DNA from: Erythrophleum ivorense
Taxonomy: Eukaryota > Streptophyta > Magnoliopsida > Fabales > Fabaceae
Length of the DNA: 64,000 nucleotides
Assembly (NCBI GenBank): GCA_026724425.1
Contig: JAIUCV010000090.1
Span: forward strand, 1,674,001 to 1,738,000
Direction of reading: 5' to 3'
Shown: positions 47,947-62,400 of the stretch, one piece after another
Layout: each line of letters starts with the position of its first letter
Numbering within the stretch: position 1 is the first letter of the stretch
Notes under the pieces: model-generated
The model's input: the letters and a program-made list of their open reading frames with translations, nothing else
What the model was told of the DNA's origin: nothing
Databases searched by the model: none
Position numbers and translations under genes: made by a program

Positions 47947-50900
47947 GTGGAGAATATAATGCATTTTTGGCTAAGTATGGGTCCATCTAGATCATTACAT
48001 ACACTACAAGTATGTTCCTTCAATATGTGCAGGCATAGAGCTACGATTGGAACTCCTTACTACTTTCGTTTCTCTAGGATGGTAGATTTGATGTTCCTAA
48101 CAAGGAATGAAAATCATGTCACACATGTTGCTCCTCATAGTCCCTTGGAGAACCTAATGCATGTTTGGCTAAGTATGGGTCCGTCTTGATCATTATATAC
48201 ACTACAAGTATGTTCCTTCATTGTGTGGACGCATAGAGCTACGATTGTGACTCCTTACTTCTTTTTTATCTCTAAGATGGTTTCTTTGATGTTCCTCTCA
48301 AGGAATGAGAATCATGTCACACATGTTGCTCATAATAGTCCCTTGGAGAACCTAATGCATGTTTGGCTAAGTATGGGTCCGTCTTGATCATTACATACAC
48401 TACAACTACGTTCCTACATTGTGTGGAGGCATAGAGCTACGATTGGGACTTCTTACAACTTTCGTTTCTCTAGGATCGTAGCTTTGATGTTCCTAACAAG
48501 GAATGAGAATCATGTCACACATGTTGCTCATCATAGTCCCGTGGAGAACCTAATACATGTTTGGCTAAGTATGGGTCTGTGTACATCATTACATACACTA
48601 CAAGTATGTTTCTACAATTTGTGGAGGCATAGAGCTACGATTGGGACTCCTTACTACTTTCGTTTCTCTAGGATGGTAGCTTTGACGTTCCTAACAAGGA
48701 ATGAGAATCACGTCACACATGTTCCTCCACATTGTCTCGTGGAGAATCTAATGCATGTTTGGCTAAGTATGAGTCCGTGTAGAGCATTACATACACTACA
48801 AGTATGTTCCTTCAATGTGTGGAGGCATAAAGCTACGATTGGGACTCCTTACTACTTTCATTTCTCTAGGATGGTAGCTTTGATGTTCTTAACAAGTAAT
48901 GAGAATCATGTCACACATGTTGCTCCTCATAGTCCCTTGGAGAACCTACTGCATGTTTGGCTAAGTATGGGTCCGTCTTGATCACTATATATACAGTACA
49001 AGTATGTTCCTTCAATGTATGGAGGCATAGAGGTACGATTGAGACTCCTTACAACTTTCGTTTATCTAGGATGGTAGCTTTGATGTTCCTCTCAAGGAAT
49101 GAGAATCATGTCACACATGTTGCTTATCCTTGTCCCTTGGAGAACCTAATGCATGTTTGGCTAAGTATGGGTCCGTCTTGATCATTACATACACTACAAG
49201 TACGTTCCTACATCGTGTGGAGGCATAGAGCTACGATTGGGAATCCTTACTACTTCCTTTTCTTTATGACGGTAGCTTTGATGTTCCTATGTCACACATG
49301 TTCCTCCACATTGTTTCGTGGAGAATATAATGCATTTTTGGCTAAGTATGGGTCCATCTAGATCATTACATACACTACAAGTATGTTCCTTCAATATGTG
49401 GAGGCATAGAGCTATGATTGGAACTCCTTACTACTTTCGTTTGTCTAGGATGGTAGCTTTGATGTTCCTAACAAGGAATGAAAATCATGTCACACATGTT
49501 GCTCCTCATAGTCCCTTGGAGAACCTAATGCATGTTTGGCTAAGTATGGGTCCGTCTTGATCATTATATACACTACAAGTATGTTCCTTCATTGTGTGGA
49601 CGCATAGAGCTACGATTGTGACTCCTTACTTCTTTTTTATCTCTAAGAAGGTTTCTTTGATGTTCCTCTCAAGGAATGAGAATCATGTCACACATGTTGC
49701 TCATAATAGTCCCTTGGAGAACCTAATGCATGTTTGGCTAAGTATGGGTCCGTCTTGATCATTACATACACTACAAGTACGTTCCTACATTGTGTGGAGG
49801 CATAGAGCTACGATTGGGACTTCTTACAACTTTCGTTTCTCTAGGATGGTAGCTTTGATGTTCCTAACAAGGAATGAGAATCATGTCACACATGTTGCTC
49901 CTCATAGTCCCTTGGAGAACCTAATGCATGTTTGGCTAAGTATGGGTCCGTCTTGATCATTACATACACTACAAGTACGTTCCTACATCGTGTGGAGGCA
50001 TAGAGATACGATTGGGAATCCTTACTACTTCCTTTTCTTTATGACGGTAGCTTTGATGTTCCTATGTCACACATGTTCCTCCACATTGTCTCGTGGAGAA
50101 TATAATGCATTTTTGGCTAAGTATGGGTCCATCTAGATCATTACATACACTACAAGTATGTTCCTTCAATATGTGCAGGCATAGAGCTACGATTGGAACT
50201 CCTTACTACTTTCGTTTCTCTAGGATGGTAGATTTGATGTTCCTAACAAGGAATGAAAATCATGTCACACATGTTGCTCCTCATAGTCCCTTGGAGAACC
50301 TAATGCATGTTTGGCTAAGTATGGGTCCGTCTTGATCATTATATACACTACAAGTATGTTCCTTCATTGTGTGGACGCATAGAGCTACGATTGTGACTCC
50401 TTACTTCTTTTTTTATCTCTAAGATGGTTTCTTTGATGTTCCTCTCAAGGAATGAGAATCATGTCACACATGTTGCTCATAATAGTCCCTTGGAGAACCT
50501 AATGAATGTTTGGCTAAGTATGGGTCCCTCTTGATCATTACATACACTACAAGTACGTTCCTACATTGTGTGGAGGCATAGAGCTACGATTGGGACTTCT
50601 TACAACTTTCGTTTCTCTAGGATGGTAGCTTTGATGTTCCTAACAAGGAATGAGAATCATGTCACACATGTTGCTCCTCATAGTCCCTTGGAGAACCTAA
50701 TGCATGTTTGGCTAAGTATGGGTCCGTCTTGATCATTACATACACTACAAGTACGTTCCTACATCGTGTGGAGGCATAGAGCTACGATTGGGAATCCTTA
50801 CTACTTCCTTTTCTTTATGACGGTAGCTTTGATGTTCCTATGTCACACATGTTCCTCCACATTGTCTCGTGGAGAATATAATGCATTTTTGGCTAAGTAT

Positions 50901-53900
50901 GGGTCCATCTAGATCATTACATACACTACAAGTATGTTCCTTCAATGTGTGGAGGCATAAAGCTACGATTGGGACTCCTTACTACTTTCATTTCTCTAGG
51001 ATGGTAGCTTTGATGTTCTTAACAAGTAATGATAATCATGTCACACATGTTGCTCCTCATAGTCCCTTGGAGAACCTACTGCATGTTTGGCTAAGTATGG
51101 GTCCGTCTTGATCATTATATACACTACAAGTATGTTCCTTCATTGTGTGGACGCATAGAGCTACGATTGTGACTCCTTACTTCTTTTGTATCTCTAAGAT
51201 GGTTTCTTTGATGTTCCTCTCAAGGAATGAGAATCATGTCACACATGTTGCTCATAATAGTCCCTTGGAGAACCTAATGCATGTTTGGCTAAGTATGGGT
51301 CCGTCTTGATCATTACATACACTACAAGTACGTTCCTACATTGTGTGGAGGCATAGAGCTACGACTGGGACTTCTTACAACTTTCGTTTCTCTAGGATGG
51401 TACTTTGATGTTCCTAACAAGGAATGAGAAACATGTCACACATGTTGCTCATCATAGTCCCGTGGAGAACCTAATACATGTTTGGCTAAGTATGGGTCTG
51501 TGTACATCATTACATACACTACAAGTATGTTTCTACAATTTGTGGAGGCATAGAGCTACGATTGGGACTCCTTACTACTTTCGTTTCTCTAGGATGGTAG
51601 CTTTGACGTTCCTAACAAGGAATGAGAATCACGTCACACATGTTCCTCCACATTGTCTCGTGGAGAATCTAATGCATGTTTGGCTAAGTATGAGTCCGTC
51701 TTGATCATTACATACACTACAAGTACGTTCCTACATTGTGTGGAGGCATAGAGCTACGATTGGGACTTCTTACAACTTTCGTTTCTCTAGGATGGTAGCT
51801 TTGATGTTCCTAACAAGGAATGAGAATCATGTCACACATGTTGCTCATCATAGTCCCTTGGAGAACCTAATGCATGTTTGGCTAAGTATGGGTCCGTCTT
51901 GATCATTATATACACTACAAGTATGTTCCTTCATTGTGTGGACGCATAGAGCTACGATTGTGACTCCTTACTTCTTTTTTATCCCTAAGATGGTTTCTTT
52001 GATGTTCCTCTCAAGGAATGAGAATCATGTCACACATGTTGCTCATAATAGTCCCTTGGAGAACCTAATGCATGTTTGGCTAAGTATGGGTCCGTCTTGA
52101 TCATTACATACACTACAAGTACGTTCCTACATTGTGTGGAGGCATAGAGCTACGATTGGGACTTCTTACAACTTTCGTTTCTCTAGGATGGTAGCTTTGA
52201 TGTTCCTAACAAGGAATGAGAATCATGTCACACATGTTGCTCCTCATAGTCCATTGGAGAACCTAATGCATGTTTGGCTAAGTATGGGTCCGTCTTGATC
52301 ATTACATACACTACAAGTACGTTCCTACATCGTGTGGAGGCATAGAGCTACGATTGGGAATCCTTACTACTTCCTTTTCTTTATGACGGTAGCTTTGATG
52401 TTCCTATGTCACACATGTTCCTCCACATTGTCTCGTGGAGAATATAATGCATTTTTGGCTAAGTATGGGTCCATCTAGATCATTACATACACTACAAGTA
52501 TGTTCCTTCAATATGTGCAGGCATAGAGCTACGATTGGAACTCCTTACTACATTCGTTTCTCTAGGATGGTAGATTTGATGTTCCTAACAAGGAATGAAA
52601 ATCATGTCACACATGTTGCTCCTCATAGTCCCTTGGAGAACCTAATGCATGTTTGGCTAAGTATGGGTCCGTCTTGATCATTATATACACTACAAGTATG
52701 TTCTTTCATTGTGTGGACGCATAGAGCTACGATTGTGACTCCTTACTTCTTTTGTATCTCTAAGATGGTTTCTTTGATGTTCCTCTCAAGGAATGAGAAT
52801 CATGTCACACATGTTGCTCATAATAGTCCCTTGGAGAACCTAATGCATGTTTGGCTAAGTATGGGTCCGTCTTGATCATTACATACACTACAAGTACGTT
52901 CCTACATTGTGTGGAGGCATAGAGCTACGATTGGGACTTCTTACAACTTTCGTTTCTCTAGGATGGTAGCTTTGATGTTCCTAACAAGGAATGAGAATCA
53001 TGTCACACATGTTGCTCCTCATAGTCCCTTGGAGAACCTAATGCATGTTTGGCTAAGTATGGGTCCGTCTTGATCATTACATACACTACAAGTACGTTCC
53101 TACATCGTGTGGAGGCATAGAGCTACGATTGGGAATCCTTACTACTTCCTTTTCTTTATGACGGTAGCTTTGATGTTCCTATGTCACACATGTTCCTCCA
53201 CATTGTCTCGTGGAGAATATAATGCATTTTTGGCTAAGTATGGGTCCATCTAGATCATTACATACACTACAAGTATGTTCCTTCAATATGTGCAGGCATA
53301 GAGCTACGATTGGAACTCCTTACTACTTTCGTTTCTCTAGGATGGTAGATTTGATGTTCCTAACAAGGAATGAAAATCATGTCACACATGTTGCTCCTCA
53401 TAGTCCCTTGGAGAACCTAATGCATGTTTGGCTAAGTATGGGTCCGTCTTGATCATTATATACACTACAAGTATGTTCCTTCATTGTGTGGACGCATAGA
53501 GCTACGATTGTGACTCCTTACTTCTTTTTTATCTCTAAGATGGTTTCTTTGATGTTCCTCTCAAGGAATGAGAATCATGTCACACATGTTGCTCATAATA
53601 GTCCCTTGGAGAACCTAATGCATGTTTGGCTAAGTATGGGTCCGTCTTGATCATTACATACACTACAACTACGTTCCTACATTGTGTGGAGGCATAGAGC
53701 TACGATTGGGACTTCTTACAACTTTCGTTTCTCTAGGATCGTAGCTTTGATGTTCCTAACAAGGAATGAGAATCATGTCACACATGTTGCTCATCATAGT
53801 CCCGTGGAGAACCTAATACATGTTTGGCTAAGTATGGGTCTGTGTACATCATTACATACACTACAAGTATGTTTCTACAATTTGTGGAGGCATAGAGCTA

Positions 53901-56900
53901 CGATTGGGACTCCTTACTACTTTCGTTTCTCTAGGATGGTAGCTTTGACGTTCCTAACAAGGAATGAGAATCACGTCACACATGTTCCTCCACATTGTCT
54001 CGTGGAGAATCTAATGCATGTTTGGCTAAGTATGAGTCCGTGTAGAGCATTACATACACTACAAGTATGTTCCTTCAATGTGTGGAGGCATAAAGCTACG
54101 ATTGGGACTCCTTACTACTTTCATTTCTCTAGGATGGTAGCTTTGATGTTCTTAACAAGTAATGAGAATCATGTCACACATGTTGCTCCTCATAGTCCCT
54201 TGGAGAACCTACTGCATGTTTGGCTAAGTATGGGTCCGTCTTGATCACTATATATACAGTACAAGTATGTTCCTTCAATGTATGGAGGCATAGAGGTACG
54301 ATTGAGACTCCTTACAACTCTCGTTTATCTAGGATGGTAGCTTTGATGTTCCTCTCAAGGAATGAGAATCATGTCACACATGTTGCTTATCCTTGTCCCT
54401 TGGAGAACCTAATGCATGTTTGGCTAAGTATGGGTCCGTCTTGATCATTACATACACTACAAGTACGTTCCTACATCGTGTGGAGGCATAGAGCTACGAT
54501 TGGGAATCCTTACTACTTCCTTTTCTTTATGACGGTAGCTTTGATGTTCCTATGTCACACATGTTCCTCCACATTGTTTCGTGGAGAATATAATGCATTT
54601 TTGGCTAAGTATGGGTCCATCTAGATCATTACATACACTACAAGTATGTTCCTTCAATATGTGGAGGCATAGAGCTATGATTGGAACTCCTTACTACTTT
54701 CGTTTGTCTAGGATGGTAGCTTTGATGTTCCTAACAAGGAATGAAAATCATGTCACACATGTTGCTCCTCATAGTCCCTTGGAGAACCTAATGCATGTTT
54801 GGCTAAGTATGGGTCCGTCTTGATCATTATATACACTACAAGTATGTTCCTTCATTGTGTGGACGCATAGAGCTACGATTGTGACTCCTTACTTCTTTTT
54901 TATCTCTAAGAAGGTTTCTTTGATGTTCCTCTCAAGGAATGAGAATCATGTCACACATGTTGCTCATAATAGTCCCTTGGAGAACCTAATGAATGTTTGG
55001 CTAAGTATGGGTCCCTCTTGATCATTACATACACTACAAGTACGTTCCTACATTGTGTGGAGGCATAGAGCTACGATTGGGACTTCTTACAACTTTCGTT
55101 TCTCTAGGATGGTAGCTTTGATGTTCCTAACAAGGAATGAGAATCATGTCACACATGTTGCTCCTCATAGTCCCTTGGAGAACCTAATGCATGTTTGGCT
55201 AAGTATGGGTCCGTCTTGATCATTACATACACTACAAGTACGTTCCTACATCGTGTGGAGGCATAGAGCTACGATTGGGAATCCTTACTACTTCCTTTTC
55301 TTTATGACGGTAGCTTTGATGTTCCTATGTCACACATGTTCCTCCACATTGTCTCGTGGAGAATATAATGCATTTTTGGCTAAGTATGGGTCCATCTAGA
55401 TCATTACATACACTACAAGTATGTTCCTTCAATGTGTGGAGGCATAAAGCTACGATTGGGACTCCTTACTACTTTCGTTTCTCTAGGATGGTAGCTTTGA
55501 TGTTCTTAACAAGTAATGATAATCATGTCACACATGTTGCTCCTCATAGTCCCTTGGAGAACCTACTGCATGTTTGGCTAAGTATGGGTCCGTCTTGATC
55601 ATTATATACACTACAAGTATGTTCCTTCATTGTGTGGACGCATAGAGCTACGATTGTGACTCCTTACTTCTTTTGTATCTCTAAGATGGTTTCTTTGATG
55701 TTCCTCTCAAGGAATGAGAATCATGTCACACATGTTGCTCATAATAGTCCCTTGGAGAACCTAATGCATGTTTGGCTAAGTATGGGTCCGTCTTGATCAT
55801 TACATACACTACAAGTACGTTCCTACATTGTGTGGAGGCATAGAGCTACGACTGGGACTTCTTACAACTTTCGTTTCTCTAGGATGGTACTTTGATGTTC
55901 CTAACAAGGAATGAGAAACATGTCACACATGTTGCTCATCATAGTCCCGTGGAGAACCTAATACATGTTTGGCTAAGTATGGGTCTGTGTACATCATTAC
56001 ATACACTACAAGTATGTTTCTACAATTTGTGGAGGCATAGAGCTACGATTGGGACTCCTTACTACTTTCGTTTCTCTAGGATGGTAGCTTTGACGTTCCT
56101 AACAAGGAATGAGAATCACGTCACACATGTTCCTCCACATTGTCTCGTGGAGAATCTAATGCATGTTTGGCTAAGTATGAGTCCGTCTTGATCATTACAT
56201 ACACTACAAGTACGTTCCTACATTGTGTGGAGGCATAGAGCTACGATTGGGACTTCTTACAACTTTCGTTTCTCTAGGATGGTAGCTTTGATGTTCCTAA
56301 CAAGGAATGAGAATCATGTCACACATGTTGCTCATCATAGTCCCTTGGAGAACCTAATGCATGTTTGGCTAAGTATGGGTCCGTCTTGATCATTATATAC
56401 ACTACAAGTATGTTCCTTCATTGTGTGGACGCATAGAGCTACGATTGTGACTCCTTACTTCTTTTTTATCCCTAAGATGGTTTCTTTGATGTTCCTCTCA
56501 AGGAATGAGAATCATGTCACACATGTTGCTCATAATAGTCCCTTGGAGAACCTAATGCATGTTTGGCTAAGTATGGGTCCGTCTTGATCATTACATACAC
56601 TACAAGTACGTTCCTACATTGTGTGGAGGCATAGAGCTACGATTGGGACTTCTTACAACTTTCGTTTCTCTAGGATGGTAGCTTTGATGTTCCTAACAAG
56701 GAATGAGAATCATGTCACACATGTTGCTCCTCATAGTCCATTGGAGAACCTAATGCATGTTTGGCTAAGTATGGGTCCGTCTTGATCATTACATACACTA
56801 CAAGTACGTTCCTACATCGTGTGGAGGCATAGAGCTACGATTGGGAATCCTTACTACTTCCTTTTCTTTATGACGGTAGCTTTGATGTTCCTATGTCACA

Positions 56901-59400
56901 CATGTTCCTCCACATTGTCTCGTGGAGAATATAATGCATTTTTGGCTAAGTATGGGTCCATCTAGATCATTACATACACTACAAGTATGTTCCTTCAATA
57001 TGTGCAGGCATAGAGCTACGATTGGAACTCCTTACTACATTCGTTTCTCTAGGATGGTAGATTTGATGTTCCTAACAAGGAATGAAAATCATGTCACACA
57101 TGTTGCTCCTCATAGTCCCTTGGAGAACCTAATGCATGTTTGGCTAAGTATGGGTCCGTCTTGATCATTATATACACTACAAGTATGTTCTTTCATTGTG
57201 TGGACGCATAGAGCTACGATTGTGACTCCTTACTTCTTTTGTATCTCTAAGATGGTTTCTTTGATGTTCCTCTCAAGGAATGAGAATCATGTCACACATG
57301 TTGCTCATAATAGTCCCTTGGAGAACCTAATGCATGTTTGGCTAAGTATGGGTCCGTCTTGATCATTACATACACTACAAGTACGTTCCTACATTGTGTG
57401 GAGGCATAGAGCTACGATTGGGACTTCTTACAACTTTCGTTTCTCTAGGATGGTAGCTTTGATGTTCCTAACAAGGAATGAGAATCATGTCACACATGTT
57501 GCTCATCATAGTCCCTTGGAGAACCTAATGCATGTTTGGCTAAGTATGGGTCCGTCTTGATCATTACATACACTACAAGTACGTTCCTACATCGTGTGGA
57601 GGCATAGAGCTACGATTGGGAATCCTTACTACTTCCTTTTCTTTATGACGGTAGCTTTGATGTTCCTATGTCACACATGTTCCTCCACATTGTCTCGTGG
57701 AGAATATAATGCATTTTTGGCTAAGTATGGGTCCATCTAGATCATTACATACACTACAAGTATGTTCCTTCAATATGTGCAGGCATAGAGCTACGATTGG
57801 AACTCCTTACTACTTTCGTTTCTCTAGGATGGTAGATTTGATGTTCCTAACAAGGAATGAAAATCATGTCACACATGTTGCTCCTCATAGTCCCTTGGAG
57901 AACCTAATGCATGTTTGGCTAAGTATGGGTCCGTCTTGATCATTATATACACTACAAGTATGTTCCTTCATTGTGTGGACGCATAGAGCTACGATTGTGA
58001 CTCCTTACTTCTTTTTTATCTCTAAGATGGTTTCTTTGATGTTCCTCTCAAGGAATGAGAATCATGTCACACATGTTGCTCATAATAGTCCCTTGGAGAA
58101 CCTAATGCATGTTTGGCTAAGTATGGGTCCGTCTTGATCATTACATACACTACAAGTACGTTCCTACATTGTGTGGAGGCATAGAGCTACGATTGGGACT
58201 TCTTACAACTTTCGTTTCTCTAGGATGGTAGCTTTGATGTTCCTAACAAGGAATGAGAATCATGTCACACATGTTGCTCATCATAGTCCCGTGGAGAACC
58301 TAATACATGTTTGGCTAAGTATGGGTCTGTGTACATCATTACATACACTACAAGTATGTTTCTACAATTTGTGGAGGCATAGAGCTACGATTGGGACTCC
58401 TTACTACTTTCGTTTCTCTAGGATGGTAGCTTTGACGTTCCTAACAAGGAATGAGAATCACGTCACACATGTTCCTCCACATTGTCTCGTGGAGAATCTA
58501 ATGCATGTTTGGCTAAGTATGAGTCCGTGTAGAGCATTACATACACTACAAGTATGTTCCTTCAATGTGTGGAGGCATAAAGCTACGATTGGGACTCCTT
58601 ACTACTTTCATTTCTCTAGGATGGTAGCTTTGATGTTCTTAACAAGTAATGAGAATCATGTCACACATGTTGCTCCTCATAGTCCCTTGGAGAACCTACT
58701 GCATGTTTGGCTAAGTATGGGTCCGTCTTGATCACTATATATACAGTACAAGTATGTTCCTTCAATGTATGGAGGCATAGAGGTACGATTGAGACTCCTT
58801 ACAACTTTCGTTTATCTAGGATGGTAGCTTTGATGTTCCTCTCAAGGAATGAGAATCATGTCACACATGTTGCTTATCCTTGTCCCTTGGAGAACCTAAT
58901 GCATGTTTGGCTAAGTATGGGTCCGTCTTGATCATTACATACACTACAAGTACGTTCCTACATCGTGTGGAGGCATAGAGCTACGATTGGGAATCCTTAC
59001 TACTTCCTTTTCTTTATGACGGTAGCTTTGATGTTCCTATGTCACACATGTTCCTCCACATTGTCTCGTGGAGAATATAATGCATTTTTGGCTAAGTATG
59101 GGTCCATCTAGATCATTACATACACTACAAGTATGTTCCTTCAATATGTGGAGGCATAGAGCTATGATTGGAACTCCTTACTACTTTCGTTTCTCTAGGA
59201 TGGTAGCTTTGATGTTCCTAACAAGGAATGAAAATCATGTCACACATGTTGCTCCTCATAGTCCCTTGGAGAACCTAATGCATGTTTGGCTAAGTATGGG
59301 TCCGTCTTGATCATTATATACACTACAAGTATGTTCCTTCATTGTGTGGACGCATAGAGCTACGATTGTGACTCCTTACTTCTTTTTTATCTCTAAGATG
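47947..59400 (+). repeat. Higher-order repeat with 4487-bp tandem duplication (offset 5263 in its left part)
   Basis: From about 50430, landmarks repeat 4487 bp later: 50869/55356, 51405/55892, 52435/56922, 53210/57697, 54220/58707 and 54581/59068. Left of that the offset is 5263: 47947/53210, 48421/53684, 48957/54220 and 49318/54581. Private variants are carried in both copies: TCCATTGGAG at about 52251/56738, CTACATTCG at about 52549/57036 and GGATCGTAGC at about 48475/53738. Confidence 0.9.
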
Positions 59401-62400
59401 GTTTCTTTGATGTTCCTCTCAAGGAATGAGAATCATGTCACACATGTTGCTCATAATAGTCCCTTGGAGAACCTAATGCATGTTTGGCTAAGTATGGGTC
59501 CGTCTTGATCATTACATACACTACAAGTACGTTCCTACATTGTGTGGAGGCATAGAGCTACGATTGGGACTTCTTACAACTTTCGTTTCTCTAGGATGGT
59601 AGCTTTGATGTTCCTAACAAGGAATGAGAATCATGTCACACATGTTGCTCCTCATAGTCCCTTGGAGAACCTAATACATGTTTGGCTAAGTATGGGTCCG
59701 TCATGATCATTACATACACTACAAGTACGTTCCTACATCGTGTGGAGGCATAGAGCTACGATTGGGAATCCTTACTACTTCCTTTTCTTTATGACGGTAG
59801 CTTTGATGTTCCTATGTCACACATGTTCCTCCACATTGTCTCGTGGAGAATATAATGCATTTTTGGCTAAGTATGGGTCCATCTAGATCATTACATACAC
59901 TACAAGTATGTTCCTTCAATATGTGGAGGCATAGAGCTACGATTGGAACTCCTTACTACTTTCGTTTCTCTAGGATGGTAGCTTTGATGTTCCTAACAAG
60001 GAATGAAAATCATGTCACACATGTTGCTCCTCATAGTCCCTTGGAGAACCTAATGCATGTTTGGCTAAGTATGGGTCCGTCTTGATCATTATATACACTA
60101 CAAGTATGTTCCTTCATTGTGTGGACGCATAGAGCTACGATTGTGACTCCTTACTTCTTTTTTATCTCTAAGATGGTTTCTTTGATGTTCCTCTCAAGGA
60201 ATGAGAATCATGTCACACATGTTGCTCATAATAGTCCCTTGGAGAACCTAATACATGTTTGGCTAAGTATGGGTCCGTCTTGATCATTACATACACTACA
60301 AGTACGTTCCTACATTGTGTGCAGGCATAGAGCTACGATTGGGACTTCTTACAACTTTCGTTTCTCTAGGATGGTAGCTTTGATGTTCCTAACAAGGAAT
60401 GAGAATCATGTCACACATGTTGCTCATCATAGTCCCGTGGAGAACCTAATACATGTTTGGCTAAGTATGGGTCTGTGTACATCATTACATACACTACAAG
60501 TATGTTTCTACAATTTGTGGAGGCATAGAGCTACGATTGGGACTCCTTACTACTTTCGTTTCTCTAGGATGGTAGCTTTGACGTTCCTAACAAGGAATGA
60601 GAATCACGTCACACATGTTCCTCCACATTGTCTCGTGGAGAATCTAATGCATGTTTGGCTAAGTATGAGTCCGTGTAGAGCATTACATACACTACAAGTA
60701 TGTTCCTTCAATGTGTGGAGGCATAAAGCTACGATTGGGACTCCTTACTACTTTCATTTCTCTAGGATGGTAGCTTTGATGTTCTTAACAAGTAATGAGA
60801 ATCATGTCACACATGTTGCTCCTCATAGTCCCTTGGAGAACCTACTGCATGTTTGGCTAAGTATGGGTCCGTCTTGATCACTATATATACAGTACAAGTA
60901 TGTTCCTTCAATGTATGGAGGCATAGAGGTACGATTGGGACTCCTTACAACTTTCGTTTATCTAGGATGGTAGCTTTGATGTTCCTCTCAAGGAATGAGA
61001 ATCATGTCACACATGTTGCTTATCCTTGTCCCTTGGAGAACCTAATGCATGTTTGGCTAAGTATGGGTCCGTCTTGATCATTACATACACTACAAGTATG
61101 TTCCTACATCGTGTGGAGGCATAGAGCTACGATTGGGAATCCTTACTACTTCCTTTTCTTTATGACGGTAGCTTTGATGTTCCTATGTCACACATGTTCC
61201 TCCACATTGTCTCGTGGAGAATATAATGCATTTTTGGCTAAGTATGGGTCCATCTAGATCATTACATACACTACAAGTATGTTCCTTCAATATGTGGAGG
61301 CATAGAGCTACGATTGGAACTCCTTACTACTTTCGTTTCTCTAGGATGGTAGCTTTGATGTTCCTAACAAGGAATGAAAATCATGTCACACATGTTGCTC
61401 CTCATAGTCCCTTGGAGAACCTAATGCATGTTTGGCTAAGTATGGGTCCGTCTTGATCATTATATACACTACAAGTATGTTCCTTCATTGTGTGGACGCA
61501 TAGAGCTACGATTGTGACTCCTTACTTCTTTTTTATCTCTAAGATGGTTTCTTTGATGTTCCTCTCAAGGAATGAGAATCATGTCACACATGTTGCTCAT
61601 AATAGTCCCTTGGAGAACCTAATGCATGTTTGGCTAAGTATGGGTTCGTCTTGATCATTACATACACTACAAGTACGTTCCTACATTGTGTGGAGGCATA
61701 GAGCTACGATTGGGACTTCTTACAACTTTCGTTTCTCTAGGATGGTGGCTTTGATGTTCCTAACAAGGAATGAGAATCATGTCACACATGTTGCTCCTCA
61801 TAGTCCCTTGGAGAACCTAATGCATGTTTGGCTAAGTATGGGTCCGTCTTGATCATTACATACACTACAAGTACGTTCCTACATCGTGTGGAGGCATAGA
61901 GCTACGATTGGGAATCCTTACTACTTCCTTTTCTTTATGACGGTAGCTTTGATGTTCCTATGTCACACATGTTCCTCCACATTGTCTCGTGGAGAATATA
62001 ATGCATTTTTGGCTAAGTATGGGTCCATCTAGATCATTACATACACTACAAGTATGTTCCTTCAATATGTGGAGGCATAGAGCTACGATTGGAACTCCTT
62101 ACTACTTTCGTTTCTCTAGGATGGTAGCTTTGATGTTCCTAACAAGGAATGAAAATCATGTCACACATGTTGCTCCTCATAGTCCCTTGGAGAACCTAAT
62201 GCATGTTTGGCTAAGTATGGGTCCGTCTTGATCATTATATACACTACAAGTATGTTCCTTCATTGTGTGGACGCATAGAGCTACGATTGTGACTCCTTAC
62301 TTCTTTTTTATCTCTAAGATGGTTTCTTTGATGTTCCTCTCAAGGAATGAGAATCATGTCACACATGTTGCTCATAATAGTCCCTTGGAGAACCTAATGC

